Origin: Romeriopsis navalis LEGE 11480
GTDB taxonomy: Bacteria > Cyanobacteriota > Cyanobacteriia > Leptolyngbyales > Leptolyngbyaceae
Length of the DNA: 64,000 bases
Direction: 5' to 3'
Assembly (NCBI RefSeq): GCF_015207035.1
Contig: NZ_JADEXQ010000017.1
Span: 1 to 64,000, forward strand
The position numbers and the translations under genes are program-made. The notes under the pieces are model-generated. The model searched no databases and was not told where the DNA came from. It worked only from the letters and a program-made list of their open reading frames with translations. This document shows, in pieces, positions 1 through 7,264 of this stretch (position 1 is its first letter; each line of letters starts with the position of its first letter).

Positions 1-12
1 TATAAGAGACAG
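1..12. other. Transposon-adapter remnant at contig edge
   Basis: The first 12 bases, TATAAGAGACAG, are identical to the last 12 bases of the 19-bp Tn5 mosaic end used in Nextera library adapters. They fall exactly at the window edge and put a stop codon in the frame of the gene that follows. I read them as untrimmed adapter, with real genome starting at about base 13. Confidence 0.85.
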
Positions 13-14
13 AT

Positions 15-458
15 CCGGTTGAGCCACCACCACCCAGTCCGAGCCCTGATCCCACACCACCCAGTCCGAGCCCTGATCCCACACCACCCAGTCCCGAGCC
101 CAGCCCCACATCCACGCCAGACCCAAGTCCAGCACCTGCACCTGCACCCGCACCCGCAACACAAATTGAGCTCCAACGGATTATCATTCCTCAAGGGAAG
201 ACCAACACCCAAATTCAAGGTCAGTCAACCCCGCAAACAACCAACCGTTACCTCGTGCGGGCCAGTGCGGGCCAAATTTTAAAAGTTGGCATCGATGGCA
301 ACGCCAATATCAGCCTGCGCCACCCCGATGGCAATCCAGTTAAAGATGCCAGTGGGGTTAAAGGCCGACAATTTCAACTTCCCAAATCTGGAGACTACAT
401 GATCGATGTGAACAGTGCTGATCCAACGGCCTTTGAGTTAAACGTTGATGTGAAATAA
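15..458 (+). CDS. C-terminal part of a proline-rich, probably extracytoplasmic protein (5' truncated)
   Basis: The reading frame is open from the contig edge to the TAA at 456-458, so this is a 3' fragment of 147 residues. The first ~50 residues are a Pro/Ser/Asp/Thr linker made of near-identical 9-residue units (PSPSPDPTP), encoded by a 27-bp direct repeat. An AP-rich stretch follows, then a compact beta-rich domain of about 90 residues containing RASAGQ and SGDYMIDV. Such tails occur behind linkers in cyanobacterial Ser/Thr kinases and secreted proteins; that assignment comes from memory of the family and the missing N-terminus prevents naming it. bioD starts 33 bp downstream on the same strand. 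The other long frame over 19-282 is only a shadow created by the repeat. Confidence 0.7.
   Translation, partial: PVEPPPPSPSPDPTPPSPSPDPTPPSPEPSPTSTPDPSPAPAPAPAPATQIELQRIIIPQGKTNTQIQGQSTPQTTNRYLVRASAGQILKVGIDGNANISLRHPDGNPVKDASGVKGRQFQLPKSGDYMIDVNSADPTAFELNVDVK
34..96 (+). repeat. 27-bp in-frame tandem repeat encoding PSPSPDPTP
   Basis: The 27-bp unit starting CCAGTCCGAGCC occurs perfectly at 34-60 and 61-87, and a diverged third copy starts at 88. Period 27 keeps the reading frame, so copy-number change would only alter the length of the proline-rich linker. Confidence 0.8.
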
Positions 459-491
459 TGTTAAGGAAATCATCCGGGTGATCCAATCCTC

Positions 492-1190
492 ATGGACGTA
501 CTTTTCATTGCTGGCACCGACACCGATGCTGGGAAAACTGTGCTCACATCGGCACTAGCTGCCTATTGGCTCAAACATTTTCCCGAGCAGTCCCTGGGGA
601 TCATGAAACCGCTACAATCCGGAACGGGCGATCGCGAACATTACACCCAGCTGTTTAGCCTCAATCAAACAGCCGCAGAGCTTAACCCCATTCACTTTGA
701 GGCTCCCCTCGCGCCACCCCTGGCCGCCGACTTAGCCGGGGCCGATGTGCGACTGGATCTGGCTTGGCAAACCTTTGAAAAACTGCGCCAACGATCGCAA
801 TTACTTCTCGTTGAGGGCTTAGGTGGCCTCGGTTCACCCGTAACGCACGAATTGACAGTGGCCGACCTCGCTTGGGATTGGCATTTGCCGACCGTACTCG
901 TGGTGCCCGTCAAGTTAGGGGCAATTGGGCAAGCCATCGCCAATGTCGCCATGGCACGGCAAGCCAAAGTCCACCTAAAAGGCATTGTTTTGAGTTGTGC
1001 AACGCCTTGCACCGCCGAACAGATTGAACAGTGGGCCAATGCCGACATGATTGAGTCTTTCACCAGTATTCCAGTACTGGGTTTGCTGCCCTATCTTGAC
1101 GACCTGAACGATCGAGAAGCCCTCAGCCAAGCAGCGGCCGCCTTAGATTTGGAACAATTCTTCCCGCTGCCCTTCAAGCAAGTTGCTTAA
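492..1190 (+). CDS. bioD: Dethiobiotin synthetase
   Basis: BioD makes the ureido ring of dethiobiotin from 7,8-diaminopelargonate, CO2 and ATP, the step before biotin synthase. The 232-residue length is normal. The N-terminal P-loop GTDTDAGKT (residues 8-16) is the BioD variant of Walker A, and MKPLQSG (~38-44) supplies the conserved Lys of the substrate pocket. VEGLGGLGSP (~105-114) corresponds to the second conserved BioD motif. It is the only biotin gene in the window and follows the truncated gene by 33 bp; cotranscription is possible but unproven. Cytoplasmic. Confidence 0.93.
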   Translation: MDVLFIAGTDTDAGKTVLTSALAAYWLKHFPEQSLGIMKPLQSGTGDREHYTQLFSLNQTAAELNPIHFEAPLAPPLAADLAGADVRLDLAWQTFEKLRQRSQLLLVEGLGGLGSPVTHELTVADLAWDWHLPTVLVVPVKLGAIGQAIANVAMARQAKVHLKGIVLSCATPCTAEQIEQWANADMIESFTSIPVLGLLPYLDDLNDREALSQAAAALDLEQFFPLPFKQVA

Positions 1191-1259
1191 TCCTCAAGCA
1201 ATATCCTCAAACCATGAAATTATCGATTGAGCATGCAGTCACGATCGCCCATGAAAAAT

Positions 1260-1288
1260 GGGACAAACCAGGCAATCTGGCTTGTCCC
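1260..1288 (-). terminator. Rho-independent terminator of the Ala-rich lipoprotein gene
   Basis: GGGACAAACCAG and CTGGCTTGTCCC form a 12-bp stem with one mismatch around a 5-nt loop. On the minus strand the stem is followed by ATTTTTC, so it fits a terminator 48 bp past the lipoprotein stop codon. It lies 70 bp after the convergent bioD and may also block read-through from that side. Confidence 0.75.
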
Positions 1289-1300
1289 AAAATTGGCTGA

Positions 1301-1328
1301 ATCCGGATTCATGCATCCGGATTCACGC
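1301..1328. repeat. Tandem 14-bp repeat in the lipoprotein 3' region
   Basis: ATCCGGATTCATGC is followed directly by ATCCGGATTCACGC (one substitution). It lies between the stop codon of the lipoprotein gene and its terminator. No function is evident. Confidence 0.6.
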
Positions 1329-1336
1329 ATTCAAAC

Positions 1337-1780
1337 TTAGTTCTTCTTATCGCCAGTGACTGCATCCTTAGCGGCATCAGCGGCTTCGCCAGCAGCATCC
1401 TTAGCTGTGCCAGCAGCATCCTTCGCCGCACCAGCAGCATCCTTAGCGCCCTCAGCGGCCTTCTTGGCACCGTCAACTGACATGTCCTTAGCGGCAGCAC
1501 CGGCATCCTTCGCCGCTTCACCGGCCTTAGTTGCCGCTTCACCGGCTTTAGTTGCCGCTTCACCAGCCTTATCAGCCGCGCCCTTAGCAGCACCACCAGC
1601 TGCATCACCCGCTTTCTTAGCCGCTTCGCCAGCCTTGTCAGCCGCGCCTTTAGCAGCACCTGCAGCTTCACCCGCTTTCTCCTGGATCTGAGTCGCAGGA
1701 TCGCCACCAGAACAAGCAGCTACGCCCAAAGTCAAAGCTGCACTTGCTACAGCCAAACCCAAAATTTTCAAGCTTTTCAT
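1337..1780 (-). CDS. Alanine/lysine-rich repeat lipoprotein
   Basis: A 147-residue protein with an N-terminal signal peptide and lipobox LGVAAC, predicting lipidation at Cys23. After the Cys the chain is almost entirely Ala, Lys, Gly, Glu and Asp in imperfect repeats of the KAGEAAxxA kind. This is the composition of long amphipathic helices, as in apolipoprotein-like or LEA-like proteins. It probably lies at the periplasmic face of a membrane as an extended helix. No enzyme motif is present. The repetitive DNA creates long false frames on the opposite strand. Its terminator is at 1260-1288. The exact role is unknown. Confidence 0.75.
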   Translation of the reverse strand: MKSLKILGLAVASAALTLGVAACSGGDPATQIQEKAGEAAGAAKGAADKAGEAAKKAGDAAGGAAKGAADKAGEAATKAGEAATKAGEAAKDAGAAAKDMSVDGAKKAAEGAKDAAGAAKDAAGTAKDAAGEAADAAKDAVTGDKKN

Positions 1781-2002
1781 GAGTCTTTTCCTAAGATGTC
1801 GTCAGTTTTATTGATGGAGGAGCGTCTGCAAGAAATTACGTATCCTGCTGCTATAGGATAAGAGGCTCGACCAGATTTGCAAACCTTTTTTAAGTAATTT
1901 TTAGATTGTATACAGATTGATACAGAAACTATGGGTGTAAAGCCGATTCCGCCACGAAATCGCACCATCAACTCATAAATTTCTAACCTGCAAAGAAAAT
2001 TG

Positions 2003-2296
2003 TTACTGCCAAGTCGATGCCGATCGCAGTTCGATCGGAATATCGCTATCTGGCTCAAACTCTAGCTGCGTTTCGCGCAGGCCAATGTAGCCCGACTCCA
2101 TAAAAAACAGCAGCATCCGGTTGAGCGCATACCAAACTTCCATTTCGTATTCCCACTCACGATCGCGCACCGATCGCACGGCAATCGAACGCAATGCCCA
2201 AAAATAATTGTTCCGCACAACCGAACCGCCCTTCTTATAGGGCGGCACATCTTCGGCATGAATATAAAGAATCTCGTTATCGATCCGAACCCGCAT
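2003..2296 (-). CDS. Conserved-looking hypothetical protein, 97 residues
   Basis: A 97-residue soluble, acidic protein starting MRVRIDNEIL. It has mixed alpha/beta character with aromatic-rich patches (NNYFWALRS, EVWYALNRMLLFFME) and no signal peptide or membrane segment. It lies on the minus strand between the RRM protein gene (57 bp upstream) and the lipoprotein gene. I chose this frame over an overlapping 88-residue frame because the alternative is rich in Cys/Arg in a way typical of shadow frames. I do not recognise the family. Confidence 0.6.
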   Translation of the reverse strand: MRVRIDNEILYIHAEDVPPYKKGGSVVRNNYFWALRSIAVRSVRDREWEYEMEVWYALNRMLLFFMESGYIGLRETQLEFEPDSDIPIELRSASTWQ

Positions 2297-2353
2297 GTTG
2301 ATATCAATGCTCGCGCTGAATCGAGCAACTAGTTGAGTCGAACAACGATTCAG

Positions 2354-2632
2354 TTAATAACGCTGCCGCGGCCGCGCACTGCCTTGCGGTTCTCGAGGCT
2401 TCGCTTTATTCGCTTTTAGCTCACGTCCCATCCACTCCGCCCCGTTCAAGGCTTCAATAATATTCTCTTCATCCACCTCTGGACTCATATCAATAAATGC
2501 AAATCCACGGGGCTTACCCGTTTCACGATCCATTGGTAATTGCACTCGCTTCACCGTGCCATAGGCAGAAAACACCTCTGTAATGGCATCTACCGTCACG
2601 GCGTAGGATAGATTGCCTAAATAAATACCCAT
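2354..2632 (-). CDS. RNA-binding protein with one RRM domain (cyanobacterial Rbp type)
   Basis: A 92-residue single RRM protein. RNP2 is IYLGNL (residues 3-8) and RNP1 is KPRGFAFI (~41-48), both with the aromatic residues that stack on RNA. The tail is short, basic and Arg/Pro/Gln-rich. Cyanobacterial Rbp proteins of this size bind single-stranded RNA and are often cold-induced; that is family knowledge. The leader between the start at 2632 and the divergent peptidase gene is about 300 bp, long enough for the 5' UTR regulation reported for some rbp genes, although no element is recognised in it. Confidence 0.9.
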   Translation of the reverse strand: MGIYLGNLSYAVTVDAITEVFSAYGTVKRVQLPMDRETGKPRGFAFIDMSPEVDEENIIEALNGAEWMGRELKANKAKPREPQGSARPRQRY

Positions 2633-2940
2633 CTAGATTGGTCTCCAACATCCAGGAATTTAACATTCGACTCTTTAAGGTAACATGATCAAGCCTTAAG
2701 TCGCGTCTGCATCTAAATGGTGAACGGATTTTACCGGGCGAGGCTTTCAAGCGGGGACGGCTTCCCTTACAATTCTTAACTATTAGGCAAACTTGCTGAA
2801 ATAAATCCTTTGGAGTTTAGGGTAAGGCGTTTAGATTGGTAGAGTGCGATATGGCCCAATGGGAAGCATGTTTGGTTTAACGCTGACCAGCCACAGTTAT
2901 TTAGCTGGTGATACGAGATCATTTTGGGGGAAGTTATTGG
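2633..2940. other. Intergenic region between divergent rbp and S9 peptidase genes
   Basis: About 308 bp holding the two divergent leaders. A GGGGGAAG sequence at 2926-2933 is a good ribosome binding site for the ATG at 2941 and decides the peptidase start. I see no tRNA, hairpin terminator or convincing promoter pair. Confidence 0.5.
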
Positions 2941-4875
2941 ATGCCTGCTCAATCAATCGCGCGTTACGGTGAATGGAAATCGCCGATCAGCTCTGATCTC
3001 ATCGTGGCAGGTACCGTCGGTCTAGGGCAGATTTGCTTGGACACCGATCGCGTCTACTGGAGTGAATCTCGGCCCACTGAAGCAGGACGCAATGTGATCG
3101 TCAGTTGGCAACCCAACGGCACAACCCAAGAAATTAACCCGGCCCCCTTCAATGCTCGCACCCGCGTCCATGAATATGGCGGTGGGGCGTTCCAAGTGCA
3201 AAACGGCACTGTTTATTTCTCTAACTTTGCGGATCAACAGATTTATCAAGCCCAGACAGATAGCGCCCCAACAGCCCTCACGGCCCCTGGGAAACTGCGC
3301 TACACCAATGTTTGCTTCGATGCCCCCCGCGATCGCTTAATTGCCATTCGGGAAGACCACTCGAATGACGCCCAAGAAGCCGTTAACACCCTCGTTAGTA
3401 TTGATTTGTCCGGCCAGCAGACAGTCTTAGCTGCAGGCCATGACTTTTTTGCCTCGCCGAGTCTGAATGCCGATGCCTCGAAGATCGCTTGGCTGACCTG
3501 GGATCACCCCAATATGCCCTGGGATGGCACAGAAGTTTGGGCCGCCGACATTCAAGCTGATGGCAGTTTGAGTCAGATCACCAAAGTTGCCGGTGGGCCG
3601 GAGGAATCAGTTTTCCAGCCACAGTGGGGACCCGACGGTCAACTTTACTTTGTGAGCGATCGCACCGATTGGTGGAACCTCTACCGCTGGGATGGTCAAG
3701 CCATTGAAGCAATTTGTCCCAAACCGGCAGAGTTTGGTTTACCACAGTGGGTATTTGATATGTCCACCTATGGGTTTGCCGACGCGCATACCCTGCTGTG
3801 CACCTACACCGAAGACACGGGTAAACTCGCCACCATTGACCTCAAGACCCTGAAATTAACCGAAGTCGCGATTCCCTACACCAGTATCAGCGGTCTCCAA
3901 GTCAGCAATGGCATTGCGGCATTCGTCGGCGGCTCGGCACTCCAACCGAGTGCGATCGTCCGACTCGATTTAGCCACGGGTAAAACGCAAGAACTGCGCC
4001 GGGCGACGGATCTAACCATTGATCCCGGCTACATGTCAAAGCCGCGGGTGGTAGAATTCCCGACGGAAAATGGCTTAACGGCCTACGGCCTATATTACGC
4101 ACCAAATAACAAAGACTTTGCAGCACCGGATGATGAACGCCCACCACTACTGGTCAAAAGTCATGGTGGCCCAACGGCTTCCGCCTCCGGTGACTTTAAT
4201 CTGAAAATTCAATATTGGACCAGTCGCGGGTTTGGCTTCCTCGATGTGGACTACGGCGGCAGCACCGGCTATGGTCGCGCTTACCGACAACGACTGAATG
4301 GCAACTGGGGCATCGTCGATGTCCAGGATTGCGTCAATGGGGCGAAATATTTGGTCAACCAGGATGAGGTGGATGGCGATCGCTTAGTCATCGCCGGGGG
4401 CAGTGCCGGGGGCTACACCACGCTGTGCGCTCTCACCTTCTACGACGTATTCAAAGCGGGTGCCAGCTACTATGGCGTCAGTGATTTGGAAGTTCTGGCG
4501 ACGGACACCCACAAGTTTGAGTCTCGCTATATGGACAGCATGATTGGCCCATACCCGGAGCAAAAGCAGATTTACTTCGATCGTTCTCCCATTAATTTTG
4601 TTGATCAGCTTTCCTGTCCGGCGATCTTCTTCCAAGGCGACGAAGACAAAGTCGTGCCACCGAACCAGGCCGAAATGATGGTGGACATGCTAAATAAAAA
4701 AGGCTTACCTGTTGCCTACGTACTATACGAAGGTGAACAACACGGCTTCCGTAAAGCCGAGAATATCAAACGCACCCTGGACGGGGAATTTTATTTCTAT
4801 TCCCAAGTTTTTGGCTTCCAACCCGCCGACAACATCGAGCCCGTTGAAATTAACAACTTAACGGCAAAAGTCTAA
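2941..4875 (+). CDS. S9 family serine peptidase (prolyl oligopeptidase / acylaminoacyl peptidase type)
   Basis: A 644-residue cytoplasmic peptidase. The first ~380 residues form a seven-bladed beta-propeller (repeated W/Y-rich strands such as PEESVFQPQWGPDGQLYFVSD). The C-terminal alpha/beta-hydrolase domain has the catalytic triad: Ser488 in GGSAGG, Asp569 in GDEDKVVP and His601 in EQHGF. The GGSAGGY elbow and the Asp/His spacing are those of dipeptidyl/acylaminoacyl peptidases. Start: a GTG at 2908 would add 11 residues, but the ATG at 2941 has a strong GGGGGAAG site 7 bases upstream and gives the usual family N-terminus. The ABC ATPase gene follows 54 bp later. Confidence 0.9.
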   Translation: MPAQSIARYGEWKSPISSDLIVAGTVGLGQICLDTDRVYWSESRPTEAGRNVIVSWQPNGTTQEINPAPFNARTRVHEYGGGAFQVQNGTVYFSNFADQQIYQAQTDSAPTALTAPGKLRYTNVCFDAPRDRLIAIREDHSNDAQEAVNTLVSIDLSGQQTVLAAGHDFFASPSLNADASKIAWLTWDHPNMPWDGTEVWAADIQADGSLSQITKVAGGPEESVFQPQWGPDGQLYFVSDRTDWWNLYRWDGQAIEAICPKPAEFGLPQWVFDMSTYGFADAHTLLCTYTEDTGKLATIDLKTLKLTEVAIPYTSISGLQVSNGIAAFVGGSALQPSAIVRLDLATGKTQELRRATDLTIDPGYMSKPRVVEFPTENGLTAYGLYYAPNNKDFAAPDDERPPLLVKSHGGPTASASGDFNLKIQYWTSRGFGFLDVDYGGSTGYGRAYRQRLNGNWGIVDVQDCVNGAKYLVNQDEVDGDRLVIAGGSAGGYTTLCALTFYDVFKAGASYYGVSDLEVLATDTHKFESRYMDSMIGPYPEQKQIYFDRSPINFVDQLSCPAIFFQGDEDKVVPPNQAEMMVDMLNKKGLPVAYVLYEGEQHGFRKAENIKRTLDGEFYFYSQVFGFQPADNIEPVEINNLTAKV

Positions 4876-4929
4876 TCAAGTCATAGTCTCATCAAGCTAT
4901 TCCCTGTTTTCTTCACCCACATTTCCCTA

Positions 4930-5808
4930 ATGACCGCCGCTGTATCCCTGCATCAAGTCCAGAAAAGTTTCAATAACGCGGCACCAGTCGTTAACGATCT
5001 CTCCTTCGATATTCAAGCCGGTGAAATGTTCGGTTTACTTGGCCCCAATGGTGCTGGTAAATCGACCACAATTCGGATGATTACCACCCTGACCCAACCC
5101 ACGGGCGGGTTAATCCAGGTTGCAGGCTACGATGCCGTAAAACAAAAATCCAGCGTCAAACAACGAATCGGTGTGGTGCTCCAACAAACCAGCATCGATG
5201 GCGATATGAGCGTCTGGGAAAATATGGAGTTTCATGGTCGACTCCACCACATTCCGACAAAGCAGCGCCAAGAACGAATCGATCGCTGGCTGGATTACGT
5301 CGAGCTGACGGAAAAGCGTGACGACAAAGCCAAGACGCTTTCGGGCGGGATGAAACGCCGGTTACAGATTGCACGGGCCTTGCTCCACGAACCCGGAATT
5401 TTATTTCTGGATGAACCCACGGTCGGACTTGATCCCCAGACCCGTCGTCGCCTGTGGGAAATCATTCGGAACTTAAATAAGACCGAAGGTTTGACAATGC
5501 TATTGACAACGCATTATATGGATGAAGTGGAATATTTATGCGATCGTATCGGCATTATGGACAAAGGTAAGCTGATCGAACTCGGAACGTTAGCGGAATT
5601 GCGCCAAAATCACGGCGAAGGCTTAGTCGTAAAACAGAAGAGCGATGCCAAAAACGGTCAAGCGGAACAATGGGACTACAAGTTCTTTCCAACGCTTGAT
5701 CAGGCAAATCAATTCCTCGATACGCAGTCGGAAAAAACTGGCATGATGACGCGCCCCTCCAACCTAGAGGATATTTTTGTCGAGCTAACTGGTCGGAATT
5801 TGGATTGA
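4930..5808 (+). CDS. ABC transporter ATP-binding protein, DrrA-like, without an adjacent permease
   Basis: A 292-residue ATPase with Walker A GPNGAGKST (~38-46), Q-loop VLQQTS, signature LSGGMKRRLQIARAL, Walker B ILFLDEPTVGLDP and H-loop TTHYMDE. The order and the Met-Lys after the signature are typical of the DrrA/CcmA (ABC-2 exporter) group. The last ~70 residues form the extra C-terminal domain of this group. ABC-2 ATPases normally sit next to a six-TM permease; here the next gene is convergent, so the permease must be elsewhere. Substrate unknown. Confidence 0.88.
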   Translation: MTAAVSLHQVQKSFNNAAPVVNDLSFDIQAGEMFGLLGPNGAGKSTTIRMITTLTQPTGGLIQVAGYDAVKQKSSVKQRIGVVLQQTSIDGDMSVWENMEFHGRLHHIPTKQRQERIDRWLDYVELTEKRDDKAKTLSGGMKRRLQIARALLHEPGILFLDEPTVGLDPQTRRRLWEIIRNLNKTEGLTMLLTTHYMDEVEYLCDRIGIMDKGKLIELGTLAELRQNHGEGLVVKQKSDAKNGQAEQWDYKFFPTLDQANQFLDTQSEKTGMMTRPSNLEDIFVELTGRNLD

Positions 5809-5855
5809 GTTGTGGGGTCAACGCAATCGCCATACGTCACTTAGCCATACATCAC

Positions 5856-7148
5856 TTAGATTGTCGATAGCGGCGAGAACACGGTTAACCCTTTGGGCAC
5901 ACAGGTAAATTCGATCGGATTCGCTTCCAAAATTTCGCCATCAACCACCAACGTCTGAGGCGGATCGGTGGTGACTTTCAGCTGCGCCGTCCGCAAGCAC
6001 ACCAGATTACTATCTTCAAATTGTGACTTCACTAGGGCTGAAGCTAAAAGGGTTGCAGAGGTATTAATGTCCTGAAACAGGGTATTGGATACTGGAATCG
6101 TCACTTCGAGTAATCCATCGTCGGGAATCACTTCCCCAAACCCCTGGGCCATCACGGAAGTCGGCGGGGCGGAATTCGCAATCGTCACCGCACCCGTTTT
6201 AAACTCTAAAATCTCACCATCTAATTCAACCATGACATTGAAATCTTCCTGGGTGAAAAATTGCTGGGCAGCCGAAAAGACATAGGCGAGCGTCCCCAGG
6301 CGATTCTTCAACTCACGACTGGCATTATTCACCATCCCCGCTTCAAATCCCACACCCGCTAATAACACCATTGGCACATCATTGCAGTAGGCGGCATCGA
6401 CCATCCGGGTATTCCCAGAGGCGATCGTTTCAGAAGCCCATTTCAGATCGGTAGGCAATCCCAACGCCACCGCAAAAGCATTAGCCGTCCCCCGTGGAAT
6501 CACCCCTAGCGGAATCCCTGTATTAATTGTGGCCCCCGCAATCGCTGATACCGTACCGTCGCCACCACAGGCAATAATGCAACCCGGCTCCACTTCCGCT
6601 TTGAGCGACTGCATGGCCTCGATCGCTTCTCTCGCTTGCACCGCCGGTTCAATATCCGGTTGGGTGAAAATGGTGTGGAGATTCAGCTGGGGTTCCAGGA
6701 TTTGACGAATCAGGGCCAAGTCACGATCGGGATTACCTTGCCCCGCAACCGGATTGAAAATCAGGTAGGCTTCGCGTCGCTTTGCGACTCCCTGAATCGA
6801 TAATTCCGCCGTCGCAATATTGGTCGCCAAGGGAATTTCGTGCAGGTTGCAGACTCGCAGCAATGCCAGGTAATCGGCCTCATAGGGGTGCGGCTGGAGC
6901 GCATCCATCAGAAAGATCACGCCCATAACTTCACCGGTGACCACCCGCGCCGCCACTTGCACGATGCCCCCTTGGGCACGAGAAGCCAACCGCTCAATTT
7001 CTAGACCCGTTGCCGCCGCGATCGCCCCCCCTGTTTCATCAGTCGCAATCAGGTGATAGCGAGAGAGCGTAGCACGATACTTTTTCGCCAGGGCAACAAT
7101 ATCGTCTTGCTTACTGTCATGGGCAATCAGCGCCACACAAATTGACAT
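5856..7148 (-). CDS. Fusion of a methylglyoxal-synthase-like domain and a YegS/BmrU-type lipid (diacylglycerol) kinase
   Basis: A 430-residue two-domain protein. Residues ~1-120 resemble methylglyoxal synthase (ALIAHDSK near the start, ATDETGG, FLMDALQ, ATNIATAE). Residues ~124-430 are a DAGK/LCB5-type kinase with NPVAGQGNPD, the nucleotide motif CGGDGTVSA and PRGTANAFA. Compared with my recollection of E. coli MgsA, the catalytic Asp71 position (GGDQQV) reads GGIVQV and His98 reads Tyr, while His19, Asp91 and Asp101 positions are kept; the domain may therefore be regulatory. Start: an upstream frame exists to 7193, but ATG 7148 has AAAGGAAA 6-9 bases before it. Convergent with the ABC gene. 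Probably phosphorylates a membrane lipid. Confidence 0.85.
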   Translation of the reverse strand: MSICVALIAHDSKQDDIVALAKKYRATLSRYHLIATDETGGAIAAATGLEIERLASRAQGGIVQVAARVVTGEVMGVIFLMDALQPHPYEADYLALLRVCNLHEIPLATNIATAELSIQGVAKRREAYLIFNPVAGQGNPDRDLALIRQILEPQLNLHTIFTQPDIEPAVQAREAIEAMQSLKAEVEPGCIIACGGDGTVSAIAGATINTGIPLGVIPRGTANAFAVALGLPTDLKWASETIASGNTRMVDAAYCNDVPMVLLAGVGFEAGMVNNASRELKNRLGTLAYVFSAAQQFFTQEDFNVMVELDGEILEFKTGAVTIANSAPPTSVMAQGFGEVIPDDGLLEVTIPVSNTLFQDINTSATLLASALVKSQFEDSNLVCLRTAQLKVTTDPPQTLVVDGEILEANPIEFTCVPKGLTVFSPLSTI

Positions 7149-7264
7149 GATTGATTTCCTTTGCTTACCCAAATTATTGCTGAGACCGATCACCGCACCA
7201 ATCTGGTTCTAGCGTAACGCGGCGCGGCCTCACTGCCAGCTAGAGCGACAAACACCGATATCCA

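Noticed and set aside
19-282. Long plus-strand frame rich in His/Pro at the left edge
   Set aside because: It is a shifted reading of the 27-bp repeat. The other frame gives a continuous Pro/Ser/Asp linker and a folded domain up to 458.
1356-1691. Long Ala/Ser-rich plus-strand frame opposite the lipoprotein gene
   Set aside because: Repetitive codons of the lipoprotein make this antisense frame open; no start signal and no domain.
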